Source: an uncultured Collinsella sp. (lineage in GTDB: Bacteria > Actinomycetota > Coriobacteriia > Coriobacteriales > Coriobacteriaceae). Taken from it: DNA of 64,000 nucleotides. The notes below the pieces were generated by a model. The model saw nothing but the letters and a program-made list of their open reading frames with translations, did no database searches and had not been told where the DNA came from. The stretch is taken from NCBI GenBank assembly GCA_900546825.1, contig UREE01000001.1, positions 1 through 64,000 of the forward strand, in the 5' to 3' direction. The position numbers and the translations under genes are program-made. Shown here piece after piece: positions 59,115 through 64,000 of this stretch; positions within the stretch are counted from its first letter, which is position 1, and each line of letters begins with the position of its first letter.

Positions 59115-59909
59115 CTATTCCGCAGCACCGCTTTCGGTTCCATACGACGGCACGGGCGCCTCGACCACATGGTGATATCGATCGATATAGATGGCACGGG
59201 CCTCCAGGCGGCGCACCAAATCTTGATGGTGCGTACTCATCAAAACCGTCTTACCGGCAGCAACGTAGGCCAGCAAAAAGTTGACTACGATGTCGCACGA
59301 GTCCTCATCGAGCCCGTTGGTGGGCTCATCGAGCACTAGGATATCGGGGTTCATCGACACCACCGCAGCCAGCGCAACGCGCTTCTTTTGCCCGCCCGAA
59401 AGCTGATAGGGCGAGGCATCGACCAGATCGGCAACCTGGAACAGCTCCATGGCATCGCGGACGCGGCGCTCGAGCTCGTCTGTCGGCAGCCCCATCTGCG
59501 CGGGGCCAAAAGCAACTTCCTCGCCCACCGTAGCGCAGAACAGCTGGGCGTCGGCATTCTGGAACACAAAGCCCACGCGCTGATGAAAACGCTGAGCGGC
59601 TGCGGAATCCTTGAGATATGCCGCATCGATCACGTGCCCGTCAAACAGGTACGCACCCGCGTCCGCTAGTTCAAGACCGTTGATAAGGCGCATAATCGTC
59701 GTCTTACCGCAGCCGTTGGGACCGAGTAGGGCAACGAGTTCACCACGATCGACCTGCAGCGACACACCATCGACAACCGTATGCCCCGCATAGGAGAACA
59801 GCACGTCGCGAAACTCGATGAGCGGCACGCTCTTGGCGCCAGTAGCACCGCTCGCGCCCATCACGCCATTCGTATCGTTTGCCAAAACGTCGCCCTTCCC
59901 TATCCACAT
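59115..59909 (-). CDS. nikO: ECF transporter ATPase (nickel type, NikO/CbiO-like)
   Basis: About 264 residues. Walker A is GPNGCGKTTIM, the Q-loop is FQNADAQLF, the signature is LSGGQKKR, Walker B is ILVLDEPTNGLD, and the H-loop is MSTHHQDLV. The ECF A-component plan is clear. It follows the T-component by a 21-base overlap. ATG 59909 is used. A TTG at 59885 with AGGGAAGG upstream is another candidate. Nickel rather than cobalt is inferred from the upstream NikR box. Confidence 0.85.
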   Translation of the reverse strand: MWIGKGDVLANDTNGVMGASGATGAKSVPLIEFRDVLFSYAGHTVVDGVSLQVDRGELVALLGPNGCGKTTIMRLINGLELADAGAYLFDGHVIDAAYLKDSAAAQRFHQRVGFVFQNADAQLFCATVGEEVAFGPAQMGLPTDELERRVRDAMELFQVADLVDASPYQLSGGQKKRVALAAVVSMNPDILVLDEPTNGLDEDSCDIVVNFLLAYVAAGKTVLMSTHHQDLVRRLEARAIYIDRYHHVVEAPVPSYGTESGAAE

Positions 59910-59929
59910 CGACGGCTCGGCCGCCCGCG

Positions 59930-60772
59930 CTACAGCACCGCGCACAACACGGCGAGCAGCACCACGACGACCGCATAGACCGCATCGCGCCAGCCAAAGC
60001 CGCTCCGCGCGGGAGTCGGATACGCACCGGCAAAGCCACGGCAAAGCATAGCCTCGTCCATCGCGCGGCTGCATTCCATCGCCTTGATAAAGGTCATGCC
60101 CATGATACCCGCGATCGAATCGGTACGCGAAAAACCCGCAGGCGCACGACCCACACTGCGCAGCATGACCGATTCGGTCAGATCGTGCGCCGTGCGTCCC
60201 AGCACCTCGATGTGCTTGAGCGCCATATCAAACGTAAAGATGACCTCGTCGGGCAGCTGTAGCGTCTTGAGCGCCGCCGACATGCGGCTCCAGGTGAGCG
60301 TCCACGAAACGCCCAGCACGAACGACACGTTAATGAACGTCTTGAGCGCGATCTTGAGCATGGCGCCCGCGGCAGAAGCGCCCAGCAGCAGGGCAGGCAG
60401 TGCCAGAACCACCGCAAGCCCCGTGGCGCCGAGCGCCGGTACAAAGGTCGCACGCAGCCCGCGTACGGGGCGCACGGCAACGAGCACCAGCGCGATGGCC
60501 GCCATCAACATGAGGTACAGCGGGCTCTGCGTCAGACACACGCACAGGACGCAAACGAACATCCCCACCAGGCGCACCGGAGCCGAAACGCAAGAAAGGG
60601 CGCGGTCGACCATCGACCCGCCCTCGTGCGCGCCTCCACCCAGGCGAACCCGCTCAAGCAGGCTCGCCAGGTGCAGGACATTCTTTTGCATCACACGATG
60701 CCGAGCCCCCGCGGGCTCGTAACGCTCCTCGGCCGCAAGCCAACTAGGCAGCTCGGCTATTGCCATGAGCAC
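59930..60772 (-). CDS. nikQ: ECF transporter transmembrane T-component (NikQ/CbiQ-like)
   Basis: A 280-residue membrane protein with about five helices and the CbiQ-type coupling motifs (SVMLRSVGRAPAG and the following AMDEAMLCRGFAGAY, with ARG-type coupling residues). It overlaps nikM by 29 bases and nikO follows, giving the order MN-Q-O. Confidence 0.85.
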   Translation of the reverse strand: MLMAIAELPSWLAAEERYEPAGARHRVMQKNVLHLASLLERVRLGGGAHEGGSMVDRALSCVSAPVRLVGMFVCVLCVCLTQSPLYLMLMAAIALVLVAVRPVRGLRATFVPALGATGLAVVLALPALLLGASAAGAMLKIALKTFINVSFVLGVSWTLTWSRMSAALKTLQLPDEVIFTFDMALKHIEVLGRTAHDLTESVMLRSVGRAPAGFSRTDSIAGIMGMTFIKAMECSRAMDEAMLCRGFAGAYPTPARSGFGWRDAVYAVVVVLLAVLCAVL

Positions 60773-61826
60773 CGCTTTCCTTGACCGTCAGCGAGACCAG
60801 GCGGAATGTGATGGTGAGCACCGCCACGCCAATCACGCCCGAAAGAATATACATCGCAGCCTGGCCGGCAAAGCCAAGGCCCTGCTCCTCGGAATAGGCC
60901 TGCAGATAATCGCCCGTGGGCAGGGCGTCGGCAAAGGTCGGGGTGTCGAGGCCGACCGAAGCCTGCAGGCTGTCGTCGCCAGCCTCCTGAACGGCGGTCG
61001 CGGCGCCCTCGGCGTCCCACTCACCCCAGGCGTCACCGGTGGCGAGCAAGCCGAGCGGCGTAGCCACGACAAGCACGGCGACCAGAATGAGCGTGGGAAT
61101 CAGGGAAGTCTTCTTGGCGGTACCATCGGCGGCAAGCTGGCCATCGGCGGCTTCGGGGCCGACGATAATGCTCGGCGCCGTCTTCTTAATGAAGCCGTAG
61201 ATGGCGGCCGTCGCCACGCCCTCGATCACGCCGGCAACCAGCATATGCGGGATCAACATGGCCGGAATAGCCACGGACAGCGGGAAGGGGCAGTACAGAG
61301 GGGCGCCCGAAGCGTTGGTGAAGAGCATCGGCTGAATACCAAACTCGATTGCCGCGCACAGGGCCGCCAGGCACAGGCCGACCCAACCGCTCACGATGGC
61401 AGAAACCGAGGTGCCCCAGCTCTTGTCGTGCAGACGGCTGTTGAGCGCACGGAACACGATAGCAGCGACAAACGGCAGCACAAAGGCCATGTTAAAGCAG
61501 TTGGCGCCAAACGACAGAACGCCGCCGTCGCCAAACAGCAGCGCCTGCAGCGCCAGAGCGACCGAGACAGCGATAGCCGCGGCCTCGGGGCCCAGCAGCA
61601 GCGCGATGAGTGCGCCGCCGACGGCGTGACCAGTGGTACCGCCGGGCAGCGGAACGTTGAACATCATGAGCAAGAAGGAGAATGCGGCGCAGATGCCCAG
61701 GAACGCCATATGCTCGCGATCGAGCGTGGCGCGCACCTTTTTGATGCAGTGAACCCATACGGGCACCATCGCCACCGCCATAACGGCATCGGTCTGCGGG
61801 GACAGATAATTATCGGGAATATGCAT
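60744..61826 (-). CDS. nikM: ECF substrate-binding protein NikM fused to NikN-like PDGLE domain
   Basis: A 360-residue protein. The N terminus MHIPDNYLSPQTD carries the metal-binding Met-His of CbiM/NikM (usually MHIPDG), followed by ~7 helices. From about residue 245 a helix, a linker (LLATGDAWGEWDAEG) and a last helix (YILSGVIGVAVLTITF) form a NikN/PDGLE-type module, so M and N are fused. ATG 61826 is preferred over 61838. It is first in the operon behind the NikR box. Confidence 0.85.
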   Translation of the reverse strand: MHIPDNYLSPQTDAVMAVAMVPVWVHCIKKVRATLDREHMAFLGICAAFSFLLMMFNVPLPGGTTGHAVGGALIALLLGPEAAAIAVSVALALQALLFGDGGVLSFGANCFNMAFVLPFVAAIVFRALNSRLHDKSWGTSVSAIVSGWVGLCLAALCAAIEFGIQPMLFTNASGAPLYCPFPLSVAIPAMLIPHMLVAGVIEGVATAAIYGFIKKTAPSIIVGPEAADGQLAADGTAKKTSLIPTLILVAVLVVATPLGLLATGDAWGEWDAEGAATAVQEAGDDSLQASVGLDTPTFADALPTGDYLQAYSEEQGLGFAGQAAMYILSGVIGVAVLTITFRLVSLTVKESGAHGNSRAA

Positions 61827-61850
61827 GAGCCCTCTCAATCAGAACGTTGT

Positions 61851-61878
61851 GTGTTACGTTTCCAACAATCCGTAACAC
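61851..61878 (-). promoter_or_regulatory. NikR-type operator
   Basis: GTGTTAC (61851-61857) and GTAACAC (61872-61878) form a perfect palindrome with a 14-base spacer, the arrangement described for NikR boxes outside enterobacteria. It lies 25-52 bases ahead of the nikM start, suited to repression by nickel-bound NikR. Confidence 0.75.
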
Positions 61879-62039
61879 CGACTCTGCATACTAACAAAAA
61901 GGCGCACCGCCCACAACGCAGCACGCCCTTGCAATACGTACGTTATTAGCCCAGGTCCACGCACCGCCCAATAAAGGGCCCATGCACTCCCAACTTTCCG
62001 GTCACCCGGAAGAAGGTGCGATCCGCTCGCAACAAGGTT

Positions 62040-62145
62040 AACGCAGGAACCCGCCCCCGAGAGGGGTTTTCTAAGGCAACATCCCGCAGCCGCGAAGTGG
62101 CGAGGACGTTGCCGTGAAAACCCCGCAGGGGGCGGGTTCCGAACA
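62040..62145. repeat. Structured palindrome, copy 4 (3' of pheT)
   Basis: GGAACCCGCCCCC with GGGGGCGGGTTCC, then GGGGTTTTC with GAAAACCCC and GGCAAC with GTTGCC, enclose TCCCGCAG-CCGCGAAGTGGCG-AGGAC. It begins 8 bases past the pheT stop. It has the same design as 53285-53385 but with different, still paired stem bases. Confidence 0.75.
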
Positions 62146-62152
62146 GCAAAGA

Positions 62153-64000
62153 TTACGAGCGGACTTCGCCGTTTACGCCCTTGCACACCTTGGTGACGAT
62201 CTTCTGGTGCGCCTTCTCGACCTCTTCGCTAGTAAGCGTGTGGTCGTCCGAGCGATACGTGAGCGCAAAGGCCATGGACTTCTTGCCCTTGCCGATACGA
62301 ACCGGATCGCGGTAGACATCGAACAGGCGCACGCCCTCGAGCAGCTTGCCGCCGGCGCTGGTAATACGGCGCTCAAGATCCTCGCAGGTCACGGCATTGT
62401 CGACCACAATGGCAAGGTCGTGCTCAACGGCCGGGTACTGCGAGAACTCGCGGTAGTTCTCCTGGTTGCGGGCGCCCTTGATCAGCTTGTCCAGGTCAAG
62501 CTCAAAGGCAACGACAACCTCGTCGATGCCGCAGGCCTCGCGCGCCTCGGGGTGGATCTCGCCGACCCAACCCAGCACGGTGCCGCCGGACAGAACCTCG
62601 GCCGCACGACCCGGCTGCAAAAAGGCATAGCCCTCGCCCTCGACGGGACGGAAGCGAACCTTCTCGATGCGCAGCTGGGCGAGCAGCTCCTCGACGATAC
62701 CCTTGCCAAAGAAGAAACGCAGTTTACGGTACTTCATGTTCCAAGACTGCTCGCTCCACTGGCCCGAGAGCACACCCGCGACGGACTTGGTCTCCTTGGG
62801 CAGGCTGGCGTTCTCGCGACCGTGGAACAGGCTGCCGACCTCGTACAGGTGCACGTTGGGCGTACCGTGCGCCTCGTTGTAGGCCACGGACTGCAGCAGG
62901 CCCGGCAGCAGCGAACGACGCATCTCGGTCTGCTCGGCCACCAGCGGGTTCATGAGCACCACGGGGCAGCCGCGACCCTCGGTGGGCATGCCGATCTTCT
63001 CCAGGTCGCCCGGGGCGGCAAAGCCAAAGGTCGTGGTCTCGTTGAGGCCGCAGGCGCGCAGGATCTCGCCGACCTTGCGGGTGAGCTTCTGCTCGCGGGT
63101 CAGGCCGCCGATGTGGTTCTTGGCAGCCGGGATGGTCGCCGTCACACGGCCCATGCCCCATAGGCGCAGGACCTCCTCGATCAGGTCAATCTCGCGCGGC
63201 AGGTCGGGACGGAAGCTCGGCGGGGTAACCATAAAGTCCTCGCCGTCGCGCTCGACGGTGCAGCCCAGACGGGTAAGCGAACGCTCGATAAAATCGGGCT
63301 CGATGTCGGCACCGCAGATGGCATGCACGCGGGCCAGGCGCAGCTTGATGCTGTCGATGGTCTTGGGCGCGGGGAAAACATCGACATAGCCGGGAGCAAC
63401 CTCGCCGCCGGCGATCTCCTCGATGAGCGCGCAGGTAACGTTGGCGACATCCACGCAGCCAGTCTCGTCAACCTGGCGCTCAAAGCGAATGGAGGCGTCG
63501 GAGATCAGCGACAGATCGCGGCTGGTGTGCGAGGTGCGACCGGCGTTGAAGCAAGCGCTCTCGACCATCACGTCGACGGTGTCGTCCTCGATCTCGGAAT
63601 CCATGCCGCCCATAACGCCGGCCAACGCCACGGGGCGCTCGCCGTCGGTGATAAGGCCCATGCCGGCGTCGAGCACGCGCTCTTCGCCATCGAGCGTCGT
63701 GAATTTCTCATCCTGCTGGGCGGCGCGAACCACCACGCGACGGTGGCCATCGCGCTCGGCAAAGGTGTCCAGGTCAAAGGCGTGCAGCGGCTGACCGGTG
63801 AGCATCATCACGTAGTTGGTGATGTCGACGATGTTGTTGTGCGGACGCACGCCCAGGGCGTTAAGGCGCTTGACCATCCAGTCGGGCGACGGGCCGACCT
63901 TCACGTTGCGCACGATGCGGGCGACATAGCGGTCGCACAGGCCCTCGTCGGCAATCTCGACGGAAAGCTCGTCGTCGGTCGCGCGGCCAGTCTCCGCCTT
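62153..64000 (-). CDS. pheT: Phenylalanyl-tRNA synthetase beta subunit (N terminus missing)
   Basis: The frame runs off the window end without a start, so 615 C-terminal residues are seen of a usual ~800. From the left of the protein: the B3/B4 region (TNYVMMLTGQPLHAFDLDTF), the B5 domain, the catalytic-like core and the C-terminal FDX-ACB anticodon-binding fold ending SFALTYRSDDHTLTSEEVEKAHQKIVTKV. Note the longer residue runs here are described by position only: B3/B4 at about 63800, FDX-ACB at 62160-62450. pheS should lie just beyond 64000. Confidence 0.93.
   Translation of the reverse strand, partial: KAETGRATDDELSVEIADEGLCDRYVARIVRNVKVGPSPDWMVKRLNALGVRPHNNIVDITNYVMMLTGQPLHAFDLDTFAERDGHRRVVVRAAQQDEKFTTLDGEERVLDAGMGLITDGERPVALAGVMGGMDSEIEDDTVDVMVESACFNAGRTSHTSRDLSLISDASIRFERQVDETGCVDVANVTCALIEEIAGGEVAPGYVDVFPAPKTIDSIKLRLARVHAICGADIEPDFIERSLTRLGCTVERDGEDFMVTPPSFRPDLPREIDLIEEVLRLWGMGRVTATIPAAKNHIGGLTREQKLTRKVGEILRACGLNETTTFGFAAPGDLEKIGMPTEGRGCPVVLMNPLVAEQTEMRRSLLPGLLQSVAYNEAHGTPNVHLYEVGSLFHGRENASLPKETKSVAGVLSGQWSEQSWNMKYRKLRFFFGKGIVEELLAQLRIEKVRFRPVEGEGYAFLQPGRAAEVLSGGTVLGWVGEIHPEAREACGIDEVVVAFELDLDKLIKGARNQENYREFSQYPAVEHDLAIVVDNAVTCEDLERRITSAGGKLLEGVRLFDVYRDPVRIGKGKKSMAFALTYRSDDHTLTSEEVEKAHQKIVTKVCKGVNGEVRS

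Overview
The window is a high-GC (roughly 60%) chromosomal stretch of a Gram-positive anaerobe. Gene content and protein style point to a Coriobacteriia member, most likely a Collinsella-type gut bacterium. The signs are LarA-type lactate racemase, PEP carboxylase, a Gram-positive Tad pilus locus with no secretin, VanRS-like and PhoBR-like two-component systems, a CpsB/C/D phosphoregulatory trio, two very large YhgE/Pip proteins and many intergenic palindromes. The assignment is inferred from content, not from a database match. Almost all genes are on the minus strand. The clear plus-strand exceptions are a D,D-carboxypeptidase, a 57-residue membrane protein and pyruvate kinase.

Layout, left to right. 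0-7 kb: lactate racemase with a LarD-like channel, PEP carboxylase, HisS. 7-10 kb: a cluster of large palindromes, a decayed MFS transporter, an M20 amidohydrolase and an EamA exporter. 10-18 kb: two tandem YhgE/Pip proteins, HtpG, a GNAT acetyltransferase. 18-27 kb: CpsC-CpsD-CpsB, then PstB with a PhoBR pair, then a VanRS-like pair facing a D,D-carboxypeptidase. 27-41.4 kb: housekeeping genes (SerS, ProC, RlmH, SPFH protein, TatD, KsgA, MetG, RsmI) with tRNA-Ser, tRNA-Arg, tRNA-Leu and tRNA-Phe, a GH5 protein lacking its acid/base residue, and an 813-residue TPR-like protein. 41.5-42.1 kb: a small toxin-antitoxin pair with a frameshifted toxin. 42.1-51.7 kb: a compact Tad/Flp pilus operon. 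52-62 kb: RsgA, a P-type cation ATPase with a structured leader, pyruvate kinase, a zinc-dependent phospholipase C-like protein and an ECF nickel transporter. 62-64 kb: PheT, cut by the window end.

Themes that link genes. Lactate handling (larA plus channel) sits beside PEP carboxylase. Cell-envelope functions recur: VanRS/D,D-carboxypeptidase, the Cps regulators, the Tad pilus and YhgE. An exact NikR-type palindrome in front of the ECF operon argues that it carries nickel, not cobalt.

The most unusual signals are non-coding. (1) tRNA-Arg and tRNA-Leu are each followed by a near-identical unit of about 190 bp. Each unit duplicates the tRNA 3' end and its terminator and breaks exactly in the T-loop, like a miniature integrated element. 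(2) The P-type ATPase leader has two hairpins whose loops are complementary over 7 nt, and the second hairpin sequesters the Shine-Dalgarno. (3) A family of structured palindromes with compensatory changes lies just 3' of at least four genes.
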